The position numbers were made by a program, and so were the translations under genes. Shown here one piece after another: positions 17,363 to 26,815 of a stretch of DNA of 64,000 bases (position 1 is its first letter; every line of letters starts with the position of its first letter). Origin of the DNA: an uncultured Faecalibacterium sp. (GTDB lineage Bacteria > Bacillota > Clostridia > Oscillospirales > Ruminococcaceae); assembly GCA_937880095.1 (NCBI GenBank), contig CALFLK010000012.1, positions 1 to 64,000 on the forward strand, in the 5' to 3' direction. A model generated the notes under the pieces. The model worked only from the letters and a program-made list of their open reading frames with translations. It ran no database searches and was not told the DNA's origin.

Positions 17363-18560
17363 ATGCTCACATCATTGGCACTGATTTTTCTGGTTGGACT
17401 TGGTTTGGCAGCCATTGTTCAAAAATGCAAACTGCCCCGCATTGTGGGAATGCTGCTGACGGGTATCCTGCTGGGACCGTTTGTGCTGAATCTGCTGGAC
17501 GACTCGATTCTGGGTATCTCGGCAGATTTGCGCAAGATGGCTTTGATCATCATTTTGATTAAAGCGGGTCTTTCGTTGGACATTCGTTCGCTCAAGCAGG
17601 TGGGTCGTCCGGCATTGCTGATGTCCTTTGTGCCGGCATTGTGCGAGATGACGGCAGTCATCCTGTTTGCGCCGATTTTCCTGGGTATCAGCTACGGCGA
17701 AGCCGCAATTATGGGCGCCGTACTGAGCGCGGTTTCCCCAGCGGTTGTCGTGCCGCGTATGGTTCAGCTGATGGAAGATAAGTACGGCACAGCAAAGAAG
17801 TATCCCGCAGATGCTGCTGGCGGGTTCTTCGCTGGATGATGTGTTTGTCATTGTTCTGTTTACCACGTTTGTATCCATGGAGCAGGGCGGTCAGGCGAAC
17901 CTGATGGAGTTTGTGAATATTCCGATTTCGATTCTGCTGGGCATCGTAGTAGGTGCTGTGACGGGATACACACTGTCCTGGTTCTTTGAAACCAAATATG
18001 CGCACCAGCATTATGTGCGCAACAGCATGAAGGTTGTTATCATTCTGGGTGTGGCATTCCTGCTGGCTGCGCTGGAGGATTGGCTGAAGGGCATTATCTC
18101 GATTTCCGGTCTGCTGGCTGTTATGAGCATGGCAGTTGTACTGGCAAGCCGTAGTACCACTTGGGTAGCATCTCGCCTGCGGGAAAAATACGGCAAGCTG
18201 TGGTTGGCCGCAGAAGTGCTGTTGTTTGTCTTGGTTGGCGCGGCAGTGGATATTCGTTACACCTTGTCTGCAGGTCTGAGTGCGGTAGCACTGATTTTTA
18301 CGGCACTGGTATTCCGTTCGGCTGGTGTGTGGCTGTGCATGACAGGAACCAAGCTGAACTGGAAGGAGCGTCTGTATTGCATGATCGCTTACCTGCCGAA
18401 AGCAACCATTCAGGCTGCAATCGGTTCCGTACCGCTGTCTTTGGGTTTGCCCTGTGGCAAGCTAGTGCTTTCGGTGGCAGTTCTGGCAATTTTGATTACT
18501 GCACCGCTGGGTGCCATGGGAATGGACAGAACCTATCAGTATCTGCTTGAAAAAGAATGA
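17363..18560 (+). pseudogene. Cation:proton antiporter, disrupted by a one-base frameshift
   Basis: Two overlapping frames together encode one 398-residue cation:proton antiporter of the CPA type with about twelve membrane segments. The first frame starts at ATG 17363 and would end at 17839 with an unrelated tail; the second continues the family sequence from about 17810 (QMLLAGSSLDDVFVIVLFT) to 18560. Total length is 3n+1. Removing one C from CCC at 17804-17806 restores KKYPQMLLAGSSLDD, where SLDD carries the aspartate pair used for ion exchange. It is either a real frameshift mutant or a base-calling error. The intact protein would exchange sodium or potassium for protons across the cell membrane. 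Confidence 0.85.
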
Positions 18561-18607
18561 TATTTTTTCCACAAGGGATGCGTTTATAGTGGAAAGGAAT
18601 GCGCAAA

Positions 18608-19315
18608 ATGCAATATCGTCATATTCATCCGGCTGTGTTTGTGCGCAGACCGAACCGCTTTATCGCTCATGTAGAGGAAAACGGTCAATCTGTCGTGGCG
18701 CATGTGAAAAATACCGGGCGCTGCGCAGAGCTTTTGGTCCCGGGCTGTCGGGTCTGGCTGGAATACAGCGAAAATCCAGACCGGAAAACACCCTGCGATT
18801 TGGTGGCGGTGGAAAAGCAAACGCCGCGCGGTCCGGTATGCATCAATATGGACTCCGCAGCACCCAATGCGGTAGCCGGCGAATGGCTGGCTGCTGGAGG
18901 TTTGGGAAAACTGGATTTTCTGCGTCCGGAATATAAGCTGGGAGATTCCCGCTTTGACTTTTATGCAGAGCAGAACGGTCGCCCTATGCTGGTAGAGGTA
19001 AAGGGCTGCACACTGGAAGAAAACGGTCTGGCACGATTCCCGGATGCGCCCACCTTGCGTGGTGTGAAGCATGTGAAGGAGCTTACTAAGTGGGTGACAA
19101 AAGGGTACCGATGCTGTGTACTGCTGGTGATCCAGATGAAAGGTATCCACACCTTTATGCCAAATTGGGATACGCACCCAGAGTTTGGCTTTGCCTTGCA
19201 GCAGGCTGCTGCAGCCGGGATGGAAATCCATGCGATGGATTGTATTGTTACGCCGGATAGTCTGCAAATCGATAAGCCGGTTCCCATTGATTTGACAGCA
19301 CCGAAAATAAAATAA
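18608..19315 (+). CDS. sfsA: SfsA family protein (sugar fermentation stimulation protein)
   Basis: The 235-residue product matches the SfsA family along its length: FVRRPNRFIAHVE near the start, HVKNTGRCAELLVPG (OB-like region, about residues 35-50), and the nuclease-like core DFYAEQNGRPMLVEVKGCTL near 120-140 with E-x-K. The name is historical; the fold resembles PD-(D/E)XK nucleases with a nucleic-acid-binding domain and the cellular role is unclear. ATG 18608 is preferred because the AAAGGA site lies about ten bases upstream; ATG 18599 sits immediately against it. A shared terminator separates it from the convergent mscS gene. Confidence 0.9.
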   Translation: MQYRHIHPAVFVRRPNRFIAHVEENGQSVVAHVKNTGRCAELLVPGCRVWLEYSENPDRKTPCDLVAVEKQTPRGPVCINMDSAAPNAVAGEWLAAGGLGKLDFLRPEYKLGDSRFDFYAEQNGRPMLVEVKGCTLEENGLARFPDAPTLRGVKHVKELTKWVTKGYRCCVLLVIQMKGIHTFMPNWDTHPEFGFALQQAAAAGMEIHAMDCIVTPDSLQIDKPVPIDLTAPKIK

Positions 19316-19316
19316 A

Positions 19317-19356
19317 AAAGACGCTGCCTTGCGAGTGCAAGGCGGCGTCTTTTTGT
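19317..19356. terminator. Bidirectional terminator between sfsA and mscS
   Basis: AAAGACGCTGCCTTGC pairs with GCAAGGCGGCGTCTTT, with T-runs on both outgoing strands. Confidence 0.9.
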
Positions 19357-19369
19357 TATGGTAAGTATG

Positions 19370-20476
19370 TTATGCGTTTTTGCTGTCAGAACCCTGAGAT
19401 TCCAGATAGACACGGCTTGCCGTCATAGCAAAATGCAGACCTTCTTCGCGAACCAGATCCAGAATGTCCAAATTCAGTCGGTTCTGAACATCCAAAAATT
19501 CGTCCAGACCCTTGCGCAGAACATAGGCATTCACCAGAATGCTGATGCCGGATTCACTGAAACCAGTTACACGAACAACAACAGAATCCGGGTCCAAAAC
19601 AGGATCGGCTTTCAGCTGTTCGGTCAGGCGGGACATCAGAGATTCCAGCTGGGTGCGGGAAGAATCAAAGGTCAGATTCAGGTTGAAGCGGTACAGGCGC
19701 TTGGTGCGGGTGCTGCCGTTATTCACAACTGCTTTGGTTACAGTGGTGTTGGGCAGCACATATAGAGAGTTATCCAGCGCACGGACTTTGGTACTGCGGA
19801 AGGTCAGGTCTTCCACTTCGCCGTCCACACTGTCCACCGTGATCCAGTCGCCGATAGAGAACGGGCGCTCCAGCAGAAGCATCAGTCCGCTGAACAGATT
19901 ACTTGCGGTATCCTGTGCTGCCAGAGAAACGGTCAAACCGACAAGACCTAAGCCGGTGATCAAACCGGTAACGGGATAACCCAAAATATCCAGTACAGCG
20001 ACGATCACAAAGGCGCCAACCAGAACACGATAGGTCTTTACCAGCACAGAGCGCAGCGTAGCACTAGTTTTCAGGTCCAGATGGGTGGACAGATTATTCA
20101 GGGCGTTGTCGCACAGCTCGGTGGAGTTCCAGAAACCCCAGCCGGCACATACCATGGGTGCAATGCGGGACAGGGTATGGCACAATGCAGCAACCTGCGT
20201 ATAAATACCGGGCAGCGGAAGCATGGGCAGTACAGTGCACAGACCCCACACCAAAATCAGAATGGGAACAGGCTTGGTGAATCCGCGGAACAGAATACTC
20301 AGGGAATGCAGATGCAGGCGCTCCGCCATAGCGCACAGCTTCGGCATCAGCCAGCTTTTGCAAAAGCGGCTTGCCAGCCAAAACAGGAGGGCGACCAGCG
20401 CAGAAACCAAAATGGACAACATCGTCTGGCTGAGAAAGCCCAGCGGGGTGGATGCGAAAAATGCAATCAAATCCAT
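19370..20476 (-). CDS. mscS: MscS-family mechanosensitive channel
   Basis: This 368-residue membrane protein has four or five N-terminal membrane helices (residues 5-185) followed by the pore-lining helix and the MscS cytoplasmic vestibule. The conserved helix region reads ITGLGLVGLTVSLAAQDTASN, and the beta domain has LLLERPFSIGDWITVDSVDG near 225-245. Such channels open under membrane tension and release solutes in osmotic downshock. AGGAGG lies upstream of the ATG. It faces sfsA across a bidirectional terminator and is divergent from ribU. Confidence 0.93.
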   Translation of the reverse strand: MDLIAFFASTPLGFLSQTMLSILVSALVALLFWLASRFCKSWLMPKLCAMAERLHLHSLSILFRGFTKPVPILILVWGLCTVLPMLPLPGIYTQVAALCHTLSRIAPMVCAGWGFWNSTELCDNALNNLSTHLDLKTSATLRSVLVKTYRVLVGAFVIVAVLDILGYPVTGLITGLGLVGLTVSLAAQDTASNLFSGLMLLLERPFSIGDWITVDSVDGEVEDLTFRSTKVRALDNSLYVLPNTTVTKAVVNNGSTRTKRLYRFNLNLTFDSSRTQLESLMSRLTEQLKADPVLDPDSVVVRVTGFSESGISILVNAYVLRKGLDEFLDVQNRLNLDILDLVREEGLHFAMTASRVYLESQGSDSKNA

Positions 20477-20565
20477 AAGAACCTCCTAAAAAAATCGCAT
20501 AGAATACCCGTATAGCCTTATTCTACCATAAAGCGACAGGCAGGAAAAGCTGGTAAAAATTGGAC

Positions 20566-20593
20566 TTGCATTTTTCTGCTGTCTGCATATAAT
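20566..20593 (+). promoter_or_regulatory. Promoter of the FMN riboswitch-ribU unit
   Basis: TTGCAT (20566-20571) and TATAAT (20588-20593), spacer 16; transcription would begin just before the riboswitch. Confidence 0.7.
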
Positions 20594-20604
20594 AGGGATG
20601 GAAA

Positions 20605-20722
20605 GTTTGTTTCAGGGCGGGGTGTGATTCCCCACTGGCGGTAAAGCCCGCGACCATCTGTATGGGTGCTGACTCGGTGTAACTCCGAGGCCAACGGTTA
20701 TAGTCCGGATGAAAGAAACGAC
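20605..20722 (+). promoter_or_regulatory. FMN riboswitch (RFN element)
   Basis: Conserved blocks TTCAGGGCGGGGTG, ATTCCCCACTGGCGGT, GCCCGCGA, CTGACTCGGTGTAACTCCGA, GGCCAACGGTTATAGTCCGG and the closing AGAAACG occur in order. It binds flavin mononucleotide and switches the downstream terminator, turning off riboflavin import when FMN is plentiful. Confidence 0.96.
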
Positions 20723-20757
20723 GGGTTATTGCGCACGCGCGCTGTTTTTCGTCTTTA

Positions 20758-20795
20758 TGCCCTGACTTGCAATTTTGTGAGTCAGGGCTTTTTTA
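20758..20795 (+). terminator. Riboswitch-controlled terminator
   Basis: GCCCTGACT (20759-20767) pairs with AGTCAGGGC (20780-20788), then TTTTTT. It lies between the riboswitch and ribU. Confidence 0.88.
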
Positions 20796-20853
20796 TTGCT
20801 TGCAACGGCTTTCCGTATCAATTTTTGAATGGGGAAATCCCTGGGAGGTAATT

Positions 20854-21522
20854 ATGCAAGGTTCGAATTCGAAGTTCCGCAGTCAGAGAGGCGCCAATAT
20901 GCGGGTGCGTAATCTGGCAGTAGCAGGTATGTTGTCGGCGGTGGCATTTGTGCTGATGTTTTTGGATTTTCCGCTGCCGATGTTGATTCCGCCTTTTGTA
21001 AAGATGGATTTTTCGGATTTGCCGGCACTGCTGAGCGCCTTTGCGCTGGGCCCGGTATATGGTGTGGTGGTCAGTCTGCTGAAAAATATTCTGCATATCC
21101 TGATTGCCGGTACCACGACCGCTTGTGCAGGTGAGCTGAGCAATTTCCTGATGGGTGCGGTCTTTACTTACTCCGCAGGCTGGATTTATCAGCATCACAA
21201 GAATCGCAAGGGTGCATTGATGGCTGCATTGGCAGGCGCTGTGATTATGGGCGTCCTGAGCGTTCCCATCAACTATTTCATCAGCTATCCGGCTTACATC
21301 AAGTTCTTTGGTCTGCCGGCAGAAGCGATTCTGGACATGTATCAGACCGTTTGGAGCTTGTGGCAGAGTGCATTCGGACTCCAGCTGCCTGCACTGTCTG
21401 GCTTGACCGAGTGCCTGATTATCTTTAATGCGCCGTTCACATTGCTGAAGGGTCTGGCAGATGTGCTGTTGTGCTTTTTGGTTTATAAGCCGCTGTCGCC
21501 TATTCTGCACGGCAAACGCTAA
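20854..21522 (+). CDS. ribU: Riboflavin-specific ECF transporter substrate-binding subunit RibU
   Basis: The 222-residue membrane protein has about six helices and is the substrate-capturing subunit of an energy-coupling-factor transporter; the shared ATPase and coupling subunits are encoded elsewhere. Family motifs include FLDFPLPMLIPPFVKMDFSD (about residues 39-58) and LPALLSAFALGPVYGVVVSLLKN. Riboflavin specificity is assigned from the FMN riboswitch directly upstream. The start is ATG 20854 after GGGAGG; the frame extends further upstream through the terminator but without a ribosome site. Confidence 0.93.
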   Translation: MQGSNSKFRSQRGANMRVRNLAVAGMLSAVAFVLMFLDFPLPMLIPPFVKMDFSDLPALLSAFALGPVYGVVVSLLKNILHILIAGTTTACAGELSNFLMGAVFTYSAGWIYQHHKNRKGALMAALAGAVIMGVLSVPINYFISYPAYIKFFGLPAEAILDMYQTVWSLWQSAFGLQLPALSGLTECLIIFNAPFTLLKGLADVLLCFLVYKPLSPILHGKR

Positions 21523-21530
21523 CGCAATCA

Positions 21531-21565
21531 AAAGCGGTATCGAGATTTTCTCGATACCGCTTTTT
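21531..21565 (+). terminator. Terminator after ribU
   Basis: AAAGCGGTATCGAGA pairs with TCTCGATACCGCTTT, then T-run. Confidence 0.9.
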
Positions 21566-21749
21566 CTGTGCTATAGGGCATGAAAGTGCAGTGGAATACG
21601 AATGAATAGAATTGTACTTTTTACGTTGAAATGTTATAATTTACAATACTAGACCAATCATAGGAAACATTCGAAAACAAGCGATAGCATATGATTGAAA
21701 CCAGATGGAAAAGTACCATACAAACAGGAATGCGTAAGGAGGCTTTGCT

Positions 21750-22394
21750 ATGAAAAAGATGTTCGCATGGGTACTGGTGTTTACAATGGCGGCAATGATT
21801 ACCGCTTGCGGTACACAAAACGCAGCGCAGCCGGATGCCTCGCAGGATATGGGTTCTGCTACGCCGTCACCAAGCGCGGAGCCGAATGTAGAGCCTACAC
21901 CGGATGCGCAGCAGCCGGAAAGTACACCTGATACGAGTGAAAATATTGGTCGTGAACAGAATAAGGACTTAGTATATATGCTGGAAGGCATGGAGGAAAC
22001 AGAACCGGCAACGTTGTTTGTGGGTGACGGCTATTCCATCTATATTCCGGACGATACCTTTCGATATGAAAAGGACATGGAAAACGGGATTCCCGCAGAT
22101 ACTTGGGAAAGCATCGTAAATGAAGATGTTGAATTCGAAATTCTGGATCTGGGCGAAATGGATTTGAAACAGGCGCAGGAATGGGTAATGCGGGAAGAAG
22201 ACGATTACCAGCTGATTGAGGATAAGCGCGGCGGTCTGGGCGGAACAGATCGAGAAGATGACGTGCTGGATGTTCGGTTTGAAACGGCCGGAAACAGAAT
22301 CTATGCGCTGATGAGCAAATATCCTATGGAGGCAACCGAAGGTTTTGGTACACGCTTGCAGGTTGTAGCAGATACCTTTGAGATCACGCAGTAA
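21750..22394 (+). CDS. Lipoprotein of unknown function
   Basis: The 214-residue product carries a signal peptide with lipobox ITAC (cysteine near residue 18), a low-complexity linker rich in P, S, T, E and Q (about residues 20-70), then an acidic domain of about 140 residues containing TLFVGDGYSIYIPDDTF and ending QVVADTFEITQ. I do not recognise a named domain. It resembles the lipoprotein at 16693-17328 in overall layout (anchor, stalk, small domain) but not in domain sequence. AAGGAGG precedes the ATG. It stands alone between terminators. Confidence 0.7.
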   Translation: MKKMFAWVLVFTMAAMITACGTQNAAQPDASQDMGSATPSPSAEPNVEPTPDAQQPESTPDTSENIGREQNKDLVYMLEGMEETEPATLFVGDGYSIYIPDDTFRYEKDMENGIPADTWESIVNEDVEFEILDLGEMDLKQAQEWVMREEDDYQLIEDKRGGLGGTDREDDVLDVRFETAGNRIYALMSKYPMEATEGFGTRLQVVADTFEITQ

Positions 22395-22442
22395 AACAAC
22401 TTGATTTTCCCTCAGTAAAACAATACAACAGAATAAATTGGA

Positions 22443-22505
22443 AACAGGCAGATCGCTGGCGCACACAGAATGTGTAATGTCAGCAGTCTGCCTGTTCTTT
22501 TTTCG
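22443..22505 (+). terminator. Terminator between the lipoprotein and recD2
   Basis: AACAGGCAGA pairs with TCTGCCTGTT around a loop, followed by CTTTTTT. Confidence 0.8.
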
Positions 22506-22622
22506 TGTTCGGTGCTTGTTTATGACTTTCGTTTTTACTATAATAGGAAAGAACTTTATAATCGGATAGTATTGGAAAAAGTGCGGCTTTTGCGGTTTTG
22601 TATAAGATGGGAGGGGAAAGCT

Positions 22623-24866
22623 CTGGAACAGGAATTACTTCGCCTGGAGGGTCAGGTGGAAAGTCTGATTTTTGAAAATCAGGATACAGGATATACGGTG
22701 TTTGAGCTTTCCGGTGGCGGTGAACTGTTTGTAGTATGCGGAACCGTTGGTGAAGTGCATATCGGCGAAACGGTAGTCTGCCATGGTACGTTTGAAATGC
22801 ACCCCAATTATGGCCGACAGTTCCATGCACAAACCTGCGAGGCAGATATGCCAAGAGATGAACAGGCAATTTTCTCGTTTCTGTCCAGCGGGTCACTGCC
22901 GTATATCGGTTTGGCGACAGCGAAAAAAATCATGGATAAGTTCGGCGGCGAAGCACTGGAAATCATTGCCAATGATCCGCAGCAGCTGACGATTTTGAAA
23001 GGCATCACGCCGGAAAAGGCTGACCGTATCAGCAGCGAATTCCGGCGGATGTTTGGCGTGCGGGAGATTGTGGCATGGTTGGGACAGTATGATATTTCTG
23101 CGCCCCGCGCGGTAGAAGTGTATAAAACCTTTGGTCCCAGTGCGCTGGATGCCATTCGTGCAAACCCGTATCTGCTGTGTGGAGAACCGCTGCATATTAC
23201 GTTCCGCCATGCGGACAAGATTGCAGCGGAAATGCATCTGGCAGAGGATAGTCAGCTGCGCTTAGGTGCAGCAATTTTGTATACACTGCGGCACAATGCA
23301 AACAATGGACATACCTGCGTACCCCGTACCAGTCTGATTAAGACGACAGCGGCATTTATCGGGCAGCCGATGGAAGAAATTACTTCGGTTCTGGATGAAA
23401 GTATCGGGCATGGCGAAGTGAGCCAGCGGGTTTTCGGGGATACGGAATTTCTGTTTTTACCGGATTTGCTTTCGGCAGAAATGGATATAGCCAGCCGCTT
23501 GGCGGAATTGGCACGCAGACCCAAACAGTCCATGCGAAACTTTGACCGCAATCTGCAAATGCTGGAATTGAGTCAGGGCTTTGCCTATGCGCCGCTGCAG
23601 CGGCAAGCCATTGAAATGGCAATGCAGGAAAGTTGTTTGGTGCTGACAGGTGGTCCCGGTACTGGTAAAAGTACCACCGTCAATGCCATTATCAGCCTTT
23701 TGGAAAACGAAGCCCGGCGGGTCGCGCTGTGCGCACCGACCGGACGTGCGGCAAAGCGGTTGAGCGAACTGACAGGCCGAAAGGCAAGTACCATTCATCG
23801 CTTGCTGGAAGTGGACTACTCCGGCGGAACGGTGCAGTTCATCCATAATGAAAAGAACCTGCTTCGCTGCGAAGTGCTCATTCTAGATGAGATGAGTATG
23901 GTGGACGTAAAACTGTTCCAGAGTTTGCTGGCGGCGCTGCGGTCCTCCTGCCGCATTATTCTGGTGGGTGATGCGGACCAGCTGCCCAGCGTTGGTCCCG
24001 GTAATATTTTGGGCGAAGTGATTCGCTCGGGTGTGATACCCACGGTTCGTCTGGATCGGATTTTCCGTCAGTCGGCAAGCAGCCTGATTGTAGAAAATGC
24101 GCACCGCATCGTAACGGGGGAACCGCTCAAACGAAGCTCCAAAACAGATGATTACTTCTTTATGGAGGCAAGCGGGGAATACTGTCAGCAGCTGGTATGT
24201 GATTTGGTGACCACACGGTTGCCCAAGAGCTATGGTTTTGACCCGATTCGGGATATTCAGGTGTTGTGCCCTACGAAAATAGGACCCAGCGGCACGCAGG
24301 CATTAAATGTTCGTTTGCAGGAAATTCTGAATCCGCCGATGCGCGGCAAACCACAGCTGGAAGCGGGTGGATGGACTTTCCGTCCCGGCGACAAGGTGAT
24401 GCAGGTTCGGAACAACTACGAAATCATCTGGCAGCGTGAGGGCGGCGAGCAGGGTGTTGGTGCTTACAATGGCGACATCGGCATTGTAGAATCCATCAAC
24501 CCAAGAGACCGCTCCATGGTTGTATTGATGGATGACAGACGTATGGTTTATACGGCGGACAGCCTGCGGGAATTGGAAATTGCTTATGCAGTTACCATCC
24601 ACAAGAGTCAGGGCTCGGAATTCCCGGCAATCGTGATTCCTGCGGCAGAAGTGCCGGCACGGCTTTGTTATCGCAATCTGATTTATACCGGCGTGACCCG
24701 TGCGCGTAAGTTATGCGTCGTGGTGGGTCAGCGTACCACCATGGAGCGCATGACCGCAAATGTACGGCAGAATCTGCGTTACAGCGGTTTGGCGCAGCTG
24801 CTGCTGGAAGAACAATCCCACGCAGAAGAAATGCGTGCGCGGTATGCGGAGCAGCACCATGAATAA
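22623..24866 (+). CDS. recD2: RecD2-type ATP-dependent DNA helicase (superfamily 1B)
   Basis: The roughly 747-residue enzyme unwinds DNA 5' to 3' outside any RecBCD complex. An N-terminal OB-like domain (LEGQVESLIFEN..GYTVFEL) is followed by helix-hairpin-helix repeats (about residues 80-200), then the helicase core: Walker A GGPGTGKST, motif II LILDEMSMVD, motif III VGDADQLPSVGPG, and the C-terminal YAVTIHKSQGSEFP and YTGVTRARK motifs. The start is uncertain. The best ribosome site, GGGAGGGG at 22609-22616, points to CTG 22623; the frame is open to 22470 with GTG/TTG options but no ribosome site. Loss of one G from GGGG would instead place ATG 22607 in frame. It overlaps comF. Confidence 0.88.
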   Translation: MEQELLRLEGQVESLIFENQDTGYTVFELSGGGELFVVCGTVGEVHIGETVVCHGTFEMHPNYGRQFHAQTCEADMPRDEQAIFSFLSSGSLPYIGLATAKKIMDKFGGEALEIIANDPQQLTILKGITPEKADRISSEFRRMFGVREIVAWLGQYDISAPRAVEVYKTFGPSALDAIRANPYLLCGEPLHITFRHADKIAAEMHLAEDSQLRLGAAILYTLRHNANNGHTCVPRTSLIKTTAAFIGQPMEEITSVLDESIGHGEVSQRVFGDTEFLFLPDLLSAEMDIASRLAELARRPKQSMRNFDRNLQMLELSQGFAYAPLQRQAIEMAMQESCLVLTGGPGTGKSTTVNAIISLLENEARRVALCAPTGRAAKRLSELTGRKASTIHRLLEVDYSGGTVQFIHNEKNLLRCEVLILDEMSMVDVKLFQSLLAALRSSCRIILVGDADQLPSVGPGNILGEVIRSGVIPTVRLDRIFRQSASSLIVENAHRIVTGEPLKRSSKTDDYFFMEASGEYCQQLVCDLVTTRLPKSYGFDPIRDIQVLCPTKIGPSGTQALNVRLQEILNPPMRGKPQLEAGGWTFRPGDKVMQVRNNYEIIWQREGGEQGVGAYNGDIGIVESINPRDRSMVVLMDDRRMVYTADSLRELEIAYAVTIHKSQGSEFPAIVIPAAEVPARLCYRNLIYTGVTRARKLCVVVGQRTTMERMTANVRQNLRYSGLAQLLLEEQSHAEEMRARYAEQHHE

Positions 24867-25620
24867 ACAAGAAGAACGGCGGCTCAATCGGAAAATCCTG
24901 CTGCGTGCAGCATTGGAGTGCATATACCCCAGACGTTGTCCCTTTTGTGGGCGGGTCATTGGGTTTCAGCTGGAATGTAAGAAATGCCGCAAACTCTGTC
25001 AGGCATTGGAGCTGCGGGATGCAAATCTGGACCCGGCGACACATTATTTCGGAAATTTAAGCGGCGCAGCGGCAGTTTATCGCTACAAAGATGGTGTGCG
25101 TGATGCGGTGCTGAATATGAAATATCATGCCCGCCGCAGCTATGCCAGAGATTTGGGCGAGATCATGGCAAAAACGTTGTTCGGGTGTACTTTTTATAGT
25201 AAATATGGTATAATTTTGCCCGAACCGGCTTCAGCGGGAACAGATCTCTGGGATGTGATGGTTCCCGTGCCGAAATCCAGCTGGGACAGGGGATATAACG
25301 TCCCATCTTTGCTGGCGCAGCCCATTGCATGGGCGATTGGTGTTCCCATACAGGAGGATGCTTTGCAGCGTGTCCGTAGCACCCACCATCAGGCGGGTCT
25401 GCCATTACAGGATCGCTTGGATAATGCAGAAGGTGCATTTGCACCGTCGGAAAGCTGTCATGTAAAGGGAATGCGTGTACTGTTGATTGACGATGTGATT
25501 ACCACAGGCGCTACGACAGCTGCCTGCGCAGAAGCACTGCTATCTGCCGGTGCACAATCGGTGTATGCGATTGCGCTGGCGTCCAGCCAGTGGCAGACAG
25601 AACACAGCGAAACAGTTTGA
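24859..25620 (+). CDS. comF: ComF family amidophosphoribosyltransferase-like protein
   Basis: The 253-residue protein has an N-terminal four-cysteine zinc finger (CPFCGR and CKKCRKLC, about residues 26-45) and a C-terminal phosphoribosyltransferase domain with the PRPP-binding motif VLLIDDVITTGATTAAC (about residues 212-228). ComF is needed for uptake of transforming DNA in competent Gram-positive bacteria, acting on the inner side of the membrane with the ComFA helicase, absent here. ATG 24859 overlaps the recD2 stop by eight bases, so the two are translationally coupled. Confidence 0.92.
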   Translation: MNKQEERRLNRKILLRAALECIYPRRCPFCGRVIGFQLECKKCRKLCQALELRDANLDPATHYFGNLSGAAAVYRYKDGVRDAVLNMKYHARRSYARDLGEIMAKTLFGCTFYSKYGIILPEPASAGTDLWDVMVPVPKSSWDRGYNVPSLLAQPIAWAIGVPIQEDALQRVRSTHHQAGLPLQDRLDNAEGAFAPSESCHVKGMRVLLIDDVITTGATTAACAEALLSAGAQSVYAIALASSQWQTEHSETV

Positions 25621-25662
25621 TTTGTATTTTGACGCGATTGTAAGCGGAAAGGATAAAGAATT

Positions 25663-26697
25663 ATGGCTCAGTATGATATTGGTATCGACCTTGGCACAAC
25701 CACGGTCATCATTGCACAGACAGGAAAAGGCATTGTGCTGAATCAGCCCAGCATTGTTGCCTGCGACACCCGTCACGGTCACAAGGGCGTTTTGGCGGTA
25801 GGTGACGAAGCGCTGGCAATGGTGGGACGCACCCCCAACTATATTTCTGCGATTTTCCCGCTGAAGGACGGCGTTATCAGCGACCACACCCTGACCCGTG
25901 AAATGATTTGCCGCTTTGTGAACAAGGTATACGATTCCCGTCTGGTCAAGCCGCGCGTGGCAGTATGTGTACCCGCAGCAATCACCGGCGTGGAAAGCGA
26001 CGCTGTTGTGGAAGCAGTTATCGCAGCAGGTGCACGTCAGGTATACCTGATTGACGAGCCGATTGCAGCAGCACTGGGCAGTGATTTGGATATTCGCAAG
26101 CCGGATGGTCAGATGATTATTGACATCGGTGGCGGTACGACCGATATTGCTGTGCTGAGCTTGGGCGGCAAGGTTGTTTCCACAAGCGTTAAGGTGGCAG
26201 GCAACACCTATGACGATGCAATTATCAAGTATCTGCGCACCAACTTCAATGTGGCAGTGGGTCAGCGTACGGTTGAAAAGCTCAAGTGCAGTGTCGCTTG
26301 CTGCCCCCAGCGCCCCGATTACAAGGAAACTTTTGAACTGAAGGGTCGCAGCCTGATTACCGGTCTGCCCCAGCGCCTGACGGTGAAAACCGAAGACTTC
26401 TATGAGCCGGTTATGCTGTTGACCGAGCAGATCGGTGTTGCAGCACACCAGGTTCTGGAAAAAACTCCGCCGGAACTGGCTGGCGATATTTACCGCAACG
26501 GCGTTATGCTGACAGGCGGCGGCGCACAGCTGCATGGTCTGACCGAATATTTGACCGAGAAGCTGAAGGTCAAGGTTCAGGTTGCCCCGGACCCGGTCAA
26601 CTGCGTGGCTTTGGGTACCGCAAAATGTCTGGATATGGGCGGCGAATTGGAGACTGGATTTAAGGATGCAACCCCCCGCCTGGGCCGTCGTCGTTGA
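25663..26697 (+). CDS. mreB: MreB/Mbl-type bacterial actin
   Basis: The 344-residue protein forms membrane-bound filaments that direct cell-wall synthesis in rod-shaped cells. The actin-fold motifs are present: phosphate 1 IDLGTTTVII (about residues 6-15), connect 1 and the segment PIAAALGSDLDI, phosphate 2 IDIGGGTTDIAVLS near 149-162, and the adenosine motif TGGGAQLHGL near 285. The length is normal. GGAAAGG precedes the ATG. It follows comF by 42 bases and no mreC or mreD is nearby, so this may be an additional paralogue (Mbl or MreBH type). Confidence 0.92.
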   Translation: MAQYDIGIDLGTTTVIIAQTGKGIVLNQPSIVACDTRHGHKGVLAVGDEALAMVGRTPNYISAIFPLKDGVISDHTLTREMICRFVNKVYDSRLVKPRVAVCVPAAITGVESDAVVEAVIAAGARQVYLIDEPIAAALGSDLDIRKPDGQMIIDIGGGTTDIAVLSLGGKVVSTSVKVAGNTYDDAIIKYLRTNFNVAVGQRTVEKLKCSVACCPQRPDYKETFELKGRSLITGLPQRLTVKTEDFYEPVMLLTEQIGVAAHQVLEKTPPELAGDIYRNGVMLTGGGAQLHGLTEYLTEKLKVKVQVAPDPVNCVALGTAKCLDMGGELETGFKDATPRLGRRR

Positions 26698-26748
26698 AAT
26701 GTGGAAACTTTTTGTTAAATTTGACGCTGTTTTTAGTCGAAATATTGA

Positions 26749-26777
26749 TTGAAAAATAACAATCTTTTCGATATAAT
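26749..26777 (+). promoter_or_regulatory. Promoter of oadG-oadB
   Basis: TTGAAA (26749-26754) and TATAAT (26772-26777), spacer 17, about 40 bases before oadG. Confidence 0.75.
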
Positions 26778-26815
26778 ACGGGGTAAGTGTTGTTATCGAA
26801 ACGGAGGAAAGAATA

